DNA from: a virus | Virus record (IMG/VR): IMGVR_UViG_3300020182_003422 | Coordinates: 1-54,430 of that record | Direction: 5' to 3' (one strand) | DNA: 54,430 nt | Shown: positions 1 through 7,163 of the stretch, piece by piece | How positions within the stretch are numbered: the stretch's first letter is position 1 | How the letters are laid out: the number at the start of each line of letters is the position of its first letter | Program-made: the position numbers and the translations under genes | Notes under the pieces: generated by a model | What the model was told of the DNA's origin: nothing | What the model saw: only the letters and a program-made list of their open reading frames with translations | Database searches by the model: none

Positions 1-3000
1 TGTTCGTTGTGTTTCACGCGATCATCTGAAGTGTGAATGGTTGTTCCACTAACCGCAATATTTCCATATACATCTAACTTTTGCGTAGGACTCGCAGTAC
101 CAATACCTACATTGCCGTCACTTTTCACAGAAAACTTATATCCTCCATCAGCATAAACACCGAAAGCATGGGCATCATGGACGGCTGTAGCATCTGTCCT
201 GACAAGCAAGCCTGCGGCTCCGACGTCGGAGCGAGTATTGTATATTCTTGAGGCCCAATTATCTACAGATAGTTTCACCTCAAGGGGGTAACCAGGATCC
301 GTAGTGCCAATACCTACGTGGCCGTTTGATAAGATTTTAAACCTAGAGGTTAAGGAGACCTCATCCCCAACCGGTGTCATTTGTGGACCAGCTGAAAGAT
401 ATTCTAAATCGACACCTACTACTAACGCACCACGAGAAAAATTAGCATTATCTGCGGTGGATATAAATTTAGCGGACTCTCCTTCGGAAGACCTGACTCC
501 ATATCCAATCAATGAAGCTCCACTTGAGTACATTGATCCAAAATTATTTATATAGTCGTCGGAAGCTCCTAAATACTTTATCCTTAATCCGACTACTCCG
601 CTAGTTGAACTCTTGCTCCCAGCTTCAATAATTCCGTTCACATCAAGTTTTGAAAAAGGGTTCGTAGTACCAATACCTACATTACCCGCGGAGTTGATGC
701 GCATTGCTTCGCTAACCCCAGAAAGATTTCCTCCCGTGTAAAATACCAAATGATGCGAACCGTCCTCGGTATGATCTTCTCTAAATCCACCGATAGATGC
801 TAAACCATGCGCAAATAATATTCTTGTTCCTTGATAATTATTTGGAATATTTCTTTGAAGAAACAATGAGTCAGACCAATCAGGGTTAGCGGATGTTCCC
901 GCTGAACCTGCATCACCGTCATAGATATTTAAAATATTTCCAGGACTCGTAGTACCAATACCTACATTGCCGTTAGATTTGATATGCATTGCTGATGTAG
1001 TGCCACTTCCGCTGTTTACGGCAAATGAAAGATCAGCAACATTATTTGCTCCTTTCCTTAAAGCGGCAATCTGTGCAACTCTTTTATCTGTTCCTACAAC
1101 ATTTGTATTGTTGAAAGCAATCGTACCACCGAGGTTGTCTGTTTCAGACGAAGTTCCAACTTCAACCCAACCGTTCGAATTACCTCCTCCAAGAACCGTA
1201 AGAAATGTACCACCATTATGATTTAGTTTTGGACTCGCAGTACCAATACCTACATTGCCGCCATTAAAATAGGAATTTCCGTCTGAGTGTAATTTTACGC
1301 GATCATTATTACTAGTTTCATTTGTTCTAAGTACTAATACAGGTTGATTCTCCCCAGTAGAAACTCCAGTAGTCCACGATGAAATTAATGCTCCCCCTGT
1401 AGGAACATCAAACCTACCAACTCCAGCAACGTGCAAACTCGCACTAGGACTCGTAGTACCAATACCTACACTGCCGTTGTGTTTAATGGTGACTGCAGGA
1501 GATAATGATAATCCATTATTTGTAAGTATATCTAATTTACCACCGTTAGTACCATCATATGATCCCGCAAGCTGAACTCTTTCACTAGCAGTATCACCAT
1601 CAACTTCGTCAGTAATTAAAGAAATAACCGATGAAGAGCTTCCAGTATTTATCCTAGTGTTAGTTACCTTTAATATACTTGCCCCACTAGATGTATCCAA
1701 ATCTCGACGCACTTCCAATTTCGCACCAGGACTCGTAGTACCAATACCTACATTGCCTGCGGAGGTGATGCGCATGCGTTCTTGGGGGTTTCCTACAGTA
1801 CTTTGTTTGGTATAAAATGCTAAATCCCCAAGATTATTAGAACCCTTATCAATATGAAGTATTGCACCCCCAACATGAGCTGCATCATCATTCGTAAAAG
1901 CAATTCCGTTGCCTTTGTTAGTTGTACTATTATTACGGACAACTATAGCGTAGCTTTCAGCATTACTCAAGTCTGCTAAAGCATCTCTATCAGACGCATT
2001 TATATCAAGCAATCCTTTAGGACTCGCAGCACCAATACCTATATTGCCGCCAGCGAAATTAAAGCCTTGACCGTTAGAGTAAGTAAGAGAAACAGGAGAA
2101 GCGGCACCAGCTATACCTGTACCCCAAGAAATTCCAGCGTCCGAAATTGTATCGTAACCAGCATTTGCAGCGATTTCAATGTTATGATCTTCAAGTTTTA
2201 TTGTTTCAGTATTAACGATCAACTGAGTGCCATCCACAGTTAAATTACCACTAACAGTTAAATCCCTAAGAATATTAACATCACCCTCTGTATAATTAAC
2301 ACTAGCATCCGATCCAGTTTTCCAATAAACCGGCCTGCCACCAAATGTTGTATGAATTCTGTAATTATTATTAGGAAGATTTTTTGCAAAAACTAAATTA
2401 TAACTACTCGCAGAAACTCCCGATATTACATAAGGAATAATATCCCCATCCCCTTCAATTTGTAAATCTGTTGAAATGCTTGGAATAGCATTGTACTCCT
2501 CAACAAAGTCGACCTGGTAAATTGAGCTTCCGCTCGGTAGGGGCTTTATAAAACCTAAAGGAACTTCTCCAGTAACCAACCCTCCTGGAATATTCGAACC
2601 TACCGACCACTTGCTATTAGCGAGATCCCACTTTACAATATCACCATCTTGAACCGGCTGCGTATCACCTACTGCGCCATTAGACCCCACCTTAAATTCA
2701 GAAGAAACATTTAATGAGCCCTCGATATAGGTGTTCCCATCGACATGTAAATCATACTCAGGATTATCAGTACCAACCCCAACCTTTCCTGCGTCATAAA
2801 ATATCTCACCAGCTTCATTTCCGTCTTGCCACTTACCCAAGCTGGAAGATGCGATGCCAGTCAAAACTGCATTTCCATCAACATAAAGACCTTGCGAAAA
2901 ATTACCAGAACCAGAAACATCTAAATCATAAACCGGGGAATCGCTATTGACTCCAACGTTACCGCCAGTATAAAATATCTGACCAACGACATTTCCGTCG

Positions 3001-3893
3001 TACCATTTTCCAGCACTTCCAGTAACCACGGCTTCTCCGTCAACATAAAGACCTTGCGAAAAATTACCAGAACCAGAAACATCTAAATCATAAACCGGGG
3101 AATCGCTATTGACTCCAACGTTACCGCCAGTATAAAATATCTGACCAACGACATTTCCGTCGTACCATTTTCCAGCACTTCCAGTAACCACGGCTTCTCC
3201 GTCAACATAAAGACCTTGCGAAAAATTACCAGAACCAGAAACATCTAAATCATAAACCGGGGAATCGCTATTGACTCCAACGTTACCGCCAGTATAAAAT
3301 ATCTGACCAACGACATTTCCGTCGTACCATTTTCCAGCACTTCCAGTAACCACGGCTTCTCCGTTAACATAAAGACCTTGCGAAAAATTACCAGAACCAG
3401 AAACATCTAAATCAAGATTAATTCCGATATTCGAGGATTTCAAGAAGACCCCGCTTCCAGATTCATTCAACAATTCCAAACCTAACGAGTTAATGGCTTC
3501 AACCTTTTCGCCCTTAAATAATTTACCAGAATCAACCCTAACATCTTGATTAAAATTCCAAGCCGCATTTGAGCCAAGCCAAGAAATTGTTTTATTAGTA
3601 GCCCCCCTTAAAGTAATACCTCCTCCATCTGCAGTTATGTCCGTAGGAACATCAACAACTCCAAGCTCGATATTTTTATCGTCCACCTGAACACTTGTCT
3701 CATTTATGGTCGAAAAATTCCCCCTGACAGTTAAGTCTCCGTCTATTTGAGTGTTACCGGTTATGTGAAAATCTGACTCTGGAGCAGTGGTTCCCACCCC
3801 AATTCTACCACCACTAATTCCAATAATAGCTTCCGTTTCTTCAATAAATGAATTTTGTCCGCTCTTGATTAAGTATACTTGATTTTTTGCCAT
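1..3893 (-). CDS. Giant tail fibre protein with C-terminal S74 chaperone start (partial)
   Basis: An open frame of about 1297 codons starts at ATG 3893 and runs off the left edge with no stop. The body is a string of segments, each introduced by a GNVGIGTTSP-like motif, recurring roughly every 200-290 bases and also matching the three exact 54-residue repeats at 2905-3390. Such motifs are typical of trimeric phage fibres and adhesins. The last visible residues read TSDDRVKHNE. This matches the start of the peptidase S74 intramolecular chaperone domain, in which the Ser of SDxRxK is the self-cleavage nucleophile and the Lys five residues later its partner; the rest of that domain lies outside the window. 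The protein is probably the host-recognition fibre, folded as a trimer and then auto-cleaved. It is low-complexity in places and has no recognisable receptor-binding enzyme domain here. Confidence in a tail fibre is high, in the cleavage step moderate. Confidence 0.9.
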   Translation of the reverse strand, partial: MAKNQVYLIKSGQNSFIEETEAIIGISGGRIGVGTTAPESDFHITGNTQIDGDLTVRGNFSTINETSVQVDDKNIELGVVDVPTDITADGGGITLRGATNKTISWLGSNAAWNFNQDVRVDSGKLFKGEKVEAINSLGLELLNESGSGVFLKSSNIGINLDLDVSGSGNFSQGLYVNGEAVVTGSAGKWYDGNVVGQIFYTGGNVGVNSDSPVYDLDVSGSGNFSQGLYVDGEAVVTGSAGKWYDGNVVGQIFYTGGNVGVNSDSPVYDLDVSGSGNFSQGLYVDGEAVVTGSAGKWYDGNVVGQIFYTGGNVGVNSDSPVYDLDVSGSGNFSQGLYVDGNAVLTGIASSSLGKWQDGNEAGEIFYDAGKVGVGTDNPEYDLHVDGNTYIEGSLNVSSEFKVGSNGAVGDTQPVQDGDIVKWDLANSKWSVGSNIPGGLVTGEVPLGFIKPLPSGSSIYQVDFVEEYNAIPSISTDLQIEGDGDIIPYVISGVSASSYNLVFAKNLPNNNYRIHTTFGGRPVYWKTGSDASVNYTEGDVNILRDLTVSGNLTVDGTQLIVNTETIKLEDHNIEIAANAGYDTISDAGISWGTGIAGAASPVSLTYSNGQGFNFAGGNIGIGAASPKGLLDINASDRDALADLSNAESYAIVVRNNSTTNKGNGIAFTNDDAAHVGGAILHIDKGSNNLGDLAFYTKQSTVGNPQERMRITSAGNVGIGTTSPGAKLEVRRDLDTSSGASILKVTNTRINTGSSSSVISLITDEVDGDTASERVQLAGSYDGTNGGKLDILTNNGLSLSPAVTIKHNGSVGIGTTSPSASLHVAGVGRFDVPTGGALISSWTTGVSTGENQPVLVLRTNETSNNDRVKLHSDGNSYFNGGNVGIGTASPKLNHNGGTFLTVLGGGNSNGWVEVGTSSETDNLGGTIAFNNTNVVGTDKRVAQIAALRKGANNVADLSFAVNSGSGTTSAMHIKSNGNVGIGTTSPGNILNIYDGDAGSAGTSANPDWSDSLFLQRNIPNNYQGTRILFAHGLASIGGFREDHTEDGSHHLVFYTGGNLSGVSEAMRINSAGNVGIGTTNPFSKLDVNGIIEAGSKSSTSGVVGLRIKYLGASDDYINNFGSMYSSGASLIGYGVRSSEGESAKFISTADNANFSRGALVVGVDLEYLSAGPQMTPVGDEVSLTSRFKILSNGHVGIGTTDPGYPLEVKLSVDNWASRIYNTRSDVGAAGLLVRTDATAVHDAHAFGVYADGGYKFSVKSDGNVGIGTASPTQKLDVYGNIAVSGTTIHTSDDRVKHNE
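2905..3390 (-). repeat. Three tandem 162-bp repeats inside the tail fibre gene
   Basis: The block beginning CCAGAACCAGAAACATC recurs at 2905, 3067, 3229 and 3391, exactly 162 bases (54 codons) apart. The three full copies look identical apart from a C/T difference near the right edge (CCGTCAAC against CCGTTAAC), and a partial copy continues past 3391. The frame is preserved, so each copy adds one fibre module. Near-zero divergence, including synonymous sites, implies recent duplication or gene conversion, so copy number may vary between phages or be misassembled. Confidence 0.95.
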
Positions 3894-3954
3894 GATTTAT
3901 AAAGGTTGGTTATAAGCTATTTCGCCATATCTAGTTATATACACATTGATGACA

Positions 3955-4144
3955 TTAACTAGAAACAAAATACCTCATAAAAATAAATTTCAATTCGCCA
4001 GGGTAAGCCATAAAATGTAAAATAAAAGTTCCATCATCAACCGCTCTTGGTTCGGCGTTAAATTCGCTCATTGGGAACATTTCTTCATTAAGCCCAAAAA
4101 CCGTCAGGCCTTTTCTTAAGTGAAGCAGTTAGTTCGATATTCAT
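3955..4144 (-). pseudogene. Small virion-region ORF interrupted by a one-base frameshift
   Basis: From ATG 4144 the frame reads MNIELTASLKK and hits a stop after 18 codons. Skipping one base in the AAAA run of AAGAAAAGG moves into a frame that continues through KGLTVFGLNEEMFPMSEF and ends at a TAA at 3955-3957. The 190-base span equals 63 codons plus one base, as expected for a single insertion. The joined product would be about 62 residues, lying between two virion genes and in their orientation. The cause could be a homopolymer sequencing or assembly error, a true mutation, or programmed frameshifting. Translation could also start in the second frame (MFPMSEF, about 41 residues). The function is not recognised. 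Confidence 0.45.
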
Positions 4145-4166
4145 ACAAAATAAACTAACACGAATA

Positions 4167-4646
4167 TTAATCTTTATGAATAGAAATGTCTAAATAACTT
4201 CCAGTTTCAAGAACCTTATCAGAAAAGGACACCTGGAAGCCTTCGGTAGAAACGTTGTAAGTTGAGAAAGCGTAAAAAAACTCAGACTCCTCATCAACCC
4301 TCATAGAAACATTTACTTGAGGGGGTGTAGGATAAACCAGGGAGTCGCCGATATCCGAATAAGTATATGATAAAGTATGCTGTCCAGTTGGAATAAGCAA
4401 AGAAGTGGAAAATGTTCTTTGAGCGCCAATCGCATCATTTAAACTTTCCCCTAATTTTCTAATCTTAGACCAGTCCTCTAAATTATTCTCCCCTGTCTTT
4501 TCGTATATAAAATTAGTCTCAGAATCTACATATTGAGACCCCACAACACCCGCAGCCTTTGAACTGTTAGAGGGAGGCCCTGCATCAATAATCAGAGGTT
4601 TTCTTATTCCTAGATTAGCATTAACGAAAGTTTCGAACGCGCCCAC
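4167..4646 (-). CDS. Hypothetical virion-associated protein, 159 aa
   Basis: No family is recognised. The start is GTG at 4646, chosen because a perfect Shine-Dalgarno TAAGGAGGT lies 7 bases upstream, inside the end of the portal gene. The N-terminus (MGAFETFVNANLGIRKPL) is followed by a stretch around residues 20-50 with GVVGSQYVDSETNFIYEKTG, which resembles the short sequences with which fibre or adaptor proteins introduce data-bearing segments. The C-terminal half looks like an all-beta domain (alternating hydrophobic residues, many Ser, Thr and Tyr). It lies 3 bases after the portal stop and before the fibre gene, so it is likely a small structural or fibre-attachment protein. This is inference from position. 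Confidence 0.65.
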   Translation of the reverse strand: MGAFETFVNANLGIRKPLIIDAGPPSNSSKAAGVVGSQYVDSETNFIYEKTGENNLEDWSKIRKLGESLNDAIGAQRTFSTSLLIPTGQHTLSYTYSDIGDSLVYPTPPQVNVSMRVDEESEFFYAFSTYNVSTEGFQVSFSDKVLETGSYLDISIHKD

Positions 4647-4649
4647 AAT

Positions 4650-6635
4650 CTATACCTCCTTATGGCTATGAAACAGAAGAGCTGCGGAGTATAAATCCAG
4701 GCCATGACTAATAGATATTTTTTGAATTTCACTATTAGAAACTAAAGATTCTATATTTTCCGAATCACCAATACACCCCGAAAGAACATCAACCCAATCT
4801 TCTCGAAGGCAAGAGACGATTACAGACTCGCACAACTCGTCAATCATACCTTTCTCCTTTTTGCTTAGCCTTTTTTTCTTCGCTCTTTTTCTCATTTCCG
4901 CGTAGCCGCCCTCCCGCAACTTCTCTGTAGAATATATAACCTCCTGAAGGCTTTTTCTCGAATAAAGATTCGCAGATGAGGAAGAAGGCTCTTGAGGAAT
5001 ACCAGAGGTACCCACTGGCCTGCCAACTTCTTTAGTCGGAGAGCTTGCACCTTCCTCAAAAACGTCCTCGGTTACCATTGGTACCCCGCCAACAATAGGA
5101 TTATACATCCCCTTTTTTCTTTGGGCTATATATTTCTCTTGAGCAGGGCTCATTTCTGCAGGTTTTGGGTAGCTCCCTTTTTCCAGAACATCCATTCCTT
5201 GCTCCGGAGTAATAATACCAAGCTCCATTAATCTAGTCGTAACTCTTTGAAGTTGAACCTCGTCCTTTATGTCTGCCTGCTCAAATTTAACAGTAGGGTA
5301 TTTCCTAAAGCCAAGGTTCTGACAAACCATCTTTACCTGAGGCTGCAAGAAGTCGTATATAAAGGCATTCCTAGACTCCTCAAGGCGCTCCAAAAATATC
5401 TTAGCCTTTACCTGACTATTGCTATATCTTTCGTCCCCAACGATTACGTTTTGAAGTCCCTCCTTTATATCGTTATTGATGACTTCGTACTTCGACGGAC
5501 CAACGACCTTTCCTATGTCTGGAATAACGAATTGAGCTTTTGTTGTATAATCGCTAACAAGTACCCTACCAACGCTCTCGTTTTTGAATAATGTTTGCAT
5601 AGCCTCCATATTGCGAGGATTAATCCCTCCCTTATCAGGCTCAGCCCCCATCGTTATTAAAAGTATTACATTCTCTATCGTCCTACAAATAGCTTGATCA
5701 ATCTGCTTCAGCTCAAGCTTGAAATTTATATCATCAAGAACAGGAAAACCGAAAGGGACAGCAAAAGGCTCATAGTCCTGCTTCTTGTAAAAAGAGTAAG
5801 CCAAATTTCCCGGCTCAAGCTTGATCCTTATTCCGTCAGAATTATATTTTCCCGTACGAATCTTCTCCTTGATATCTTCGCTTAGCGCCTCAAAAACCTG
5901 AGTGTCGTAATCTGTCTTTGGGTTTCGAAGTCTTTCTATATCATATTCGGATAATATTTTTTCGTACAAACCTGTCTCAAAAGAAGATCCCTTAGTCGCG
6001 ACTATATCGTAAGGATTGAGCAGGATATATTTAATAGGTAAATTTCCAGGCTTCAAAGATAAGGAGGACGACCCGTATATCTTACTTAACTTATCAAAGT
6101 CTGACTTCTCAAATTTTCCGTCAACCCTATACAAGAATATGTTACCGCTCCTATAATACTCCCTGAAATACTGATCCTTCAAGTTCCATAAATTAATTTT
6201 ATCAAACCACTTATATATAAAATCCCTCGACTTCTGAGTTCCTCCTTCAAGGTATATTTTGGAATTGGCAAACTCAGACATAACATCAATAGCGTTTCTA
6301 AATACAGCTACATTGGCATACGCCTTTTGACACAGCTCTATAGCTTCCCTAACGTTGACCCCGTCACTACCATAGTTATATGGAAGCATTCCTCCGGAAA
6401 TATGAGAAAACCGATATTTTTTATCCGACTTATGAGCGAAGTTCCTTCTAGAAGAAAACTCATCGCTTTCAGACTTATTTCTTGAATAGTTTGCACTGGA
6501 CTCTATATAGTAAGGTTCCCCCGAAGAAGAAGGTGGAACGACAGGAGAGCTTAAAGGGTTGCTCTTGCTCGCAGAAATCTCCTTCTCGAACTTGCCCCAA
6601 TAATCAGACTTTTTAATGTACTTCCGTTTACCCAT
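4650..6635 (-). CDS. Phage portal protein, 661 aa
   Basis: This is probably the dodecameric portal at the unique capsid vertex through which DNA is packaged. The N-terminal 80 residues are Ser-rich and basic. The core follows, from about residue 85 (GSDGVNVREAIELCQKAY) through ISGGMLPYNYG-type and GNIFLYRVDGKF segments. A long helical clip/stem region near residues 400-480 reads VIVGDERYSNSQVKAKIFLERLEESRNA..., and the DEVQLQRVTTRLMELGIITPEQG segment is typical of the portal crown of large phages. The last 100 residues are a basic, helical extension (KKRAKKKRLSKKEKG). The length is somewhat above the usual 450-600. The gene is the first of the leftward late block and starts just downstream of a promoter at 6641-6669. 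Identification rests on the C-terminal half and on context. Confidence 0.85.
   Translation of the reverse strand: MGKRKYIKKSDYWGKFEKEISASKSNPLSSPVVPPSSSGEPYYIESSANYSRNKSESDEFSSRRNFAHKSDKKYRFSHISGGMLPYNYGSDGVNVREAIELCQKAYANVAVFRNAIDVMSEFANSKIYLEGGTQKSRDFIYKWFDKINLWNLKDQYFREYYRSGNIFLYRVDGKFEKSDFDKLSKIYGSSSLSLKPGNLPIKYILLNPYDIVATKGSSFETGLYEKILSEYDIERLRNPKTDYDTQVFEALSEDIKEKIRTGKYNSDGIRIKLEPGNLAYSFYKKQDYEPFAVPFGFPVLDDINFKLELKQIDQAICRTIENVILLITMGAEPDKGGINPRNMEAMQTLFKNESVGRVLVSDYTTKAQFVIPDIGKVVGPSKYEVINNDIKEGLQNVIVGDERYSNSQVKAKIFLERLEESRNAFIYDFLQPQVKMVCQNLGFRKYPTVKFEQADIKDEVQLQRVTTRLMELGIITPEQGMDVLEKGSYPKPAEMSPAQEKYIAQRKKGMYNPIVGGVPMVTEDVFEEGASSPTKEVGRPVGTSGIPQEPSSSSANLYSRKSLQEVIYSTEKLREGGYAEMRKRAKKKRLSKKEKGMIDELCESVIVSCLREDWVDVLSGCIGDSENIESLVSNSEIQKISISHGLDLYSAALLFHSHKEV
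4654..4662 (-). promoter_or_regulatory. Strong Shine-Dalgarno for the GTG-started 159-aa gene
   Basis: The minus strand reads TAAGGAGGT, fully complementary to the usual 16S rRNA 3' end, with 7 bases between it and the GTG at 4646. It decides the start codon. It also shows that the host ribosome uses Shine-Dalgarno pairing, which makes the near-leaderless promoters elsewhere in the window more notable. Confidence 0.85.
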
Positions 6636-6640
6636 CTATT

Positions 6641-6669
6641 ATGGTACACGAAAGTTAAAGTAAAGTCTA
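6641..6669 (-). promoter_or_regulatory. Putative promoter for the portal gene
   Basis: On the minus strand TAGACT and TACCAT are separated by 17 bases, and only 5 bases separate TACCAT from the portal ATG at 6635. The -35 and -10 elements are imperfect, but spacing and position match the near-leaderless promoters found elsewhere in this window. Confidence 0.45.
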
Positions 6670-6672
6670 CTT

Positions 6673-6699
6673 AAAGTTAAAAGTTAACTTTTTAACTTT
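6673..6699. promoter_or_regulatory. Inverted-repeat operator candidate between divergent promoters
   Basis: The perfect 14-bp palindrome AAAAGTTAACTTTT occupies 6679-6692. It sits inside a longer, nearly perfect inverted repeat (6673-6699) whose arms differ by one extra T. It lies between the leftward portal promoter and the rightward promoter at 6699-6726 and touches the -35 box of the latter. A regulator bound here could control both directions. No DNA-binding repressor is obvious next to it. Confidence 0.5.
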
Positions 6700-6726
6700 T
6701 GACTTACGATCGAAAGTGTATATACA
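6699..6726 (+). promoter_or_regulatory. Sigma70-like promoter of the rightward block
   Basis: TTGACT (6699-6704) and TATACA (6721-6726) are separated by 16 bases. The predicted transcription start falls at or inside the ATG at 6730, so there is no room for a ribosome-binding site. Confidence 0.7.
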
Positions 6727-6729
6727 AAA

Positions 6730-6906
6730 ATGGCAAACAAAAAACAAAGAAGATGCTCAGTATCAACAACAAAAGGCAAGGTCAAGGGGACCATAATTAG
6801 CGAGTACGAAGAGGTCGGAGGGCCAGATGACGGAGCTATCTTTGCTACAATAGAACTAGACAACGGACAAACAATAACAGTAAAAATGTCCGAAATCCAA
6901 GATTGA
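6730..6906 (+). CDS. Small hypothetical protein, 58 aa, beta-rich
   Basis: ATG 6730 opens a 58-codon frame ending TGA at 6904-6906. The product starts MANKKQRRCSVSTTKGKVKG and ends with an acidic, alternating beta-like segment (AIFATIELDNGQTITVKMSE). The pattern of short strands suggests a small SH3- or KOW-like barrel, but no family is assigned. It is the first gene after the rightward promoter, so it is probably expressed early, possibly as a host-takeover protein. The next gene begins 17 bases downstream. Confidence 0.7.
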   Translation: MANKKQRRCSVSTTKGKVKGTIISEYEEVGGPDDGAIFATIELDNGQTITVKMSEIQD

Positions 6907-6923
6907 TTAGTGTAACTCAAGCC

Positions 6924-7163
6924 ATGAGCGACAACAACACACACCCCGACTTTAGATACCCAAACGACAACAGAGACCTTCCCCCAGGAACCCTCAGCTA
7001 CCCCTCTCAGCAAAAGGTTGGTGAAAATTCCCAAAAAGGAGATCGAGATTATTATGCCAACGACAACGGCGGGCACCATGCAAACTCAAACAGGCAAAGC
7101 CTTACATCAGCCGATCCACTCAATAAGAAACAAGCGCCAAACTCAAATTACAAAACGCCATGA
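6924..7163 (+). CDS. Hydrophilic Asn/Pro/Asp-rich hypothetical protein, 79 aa
   Basis: ATG 6924 is preferred to an upstream TTG (6903) because it lies after the stop of the previous gene. The stop TGA (7161-7163) overlaps the ATG of the coiled-coil gene at 7160, suggesting translational coupling. The protein is strongly hydrophilic (MSDNNTHPDFRYPNDNRD...), without hydrophobic core segments, and is probably disordered. No family is recognised. Position between a small early gene and a membrane coiled-coil protein gives little functional hint. Confidence 0.6.
   Translation: MSDNNTHPDFRYPNDNRDLPPGTLSYPSQQKVGENSQKGDRDYYANDNGGHHANSNRQSLTSADPLNKKQAPNSNYKTP

Noticed and set aside
304-1221. Plus-strand ORFs of about 80 codons within the fibre region
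   Set aside because: Antisense of a continuous minus-strand frame with clear protein motifs; no promoters or ribosome sites.
2905-3390. Could be read as a repeat array of CRISPR type
   Set aside because: Repeats are 162 bases, contiguous without spacers and in frame with the fibre gene.
6684-7079. Minus-strand 131-codon ORF with hydrophobic segments
   Set aside because: It lies opposite two well-packed plus-strand genes (6730-6906 and 6924-7163), and its hydrophobicity comes from complementing charged codons.
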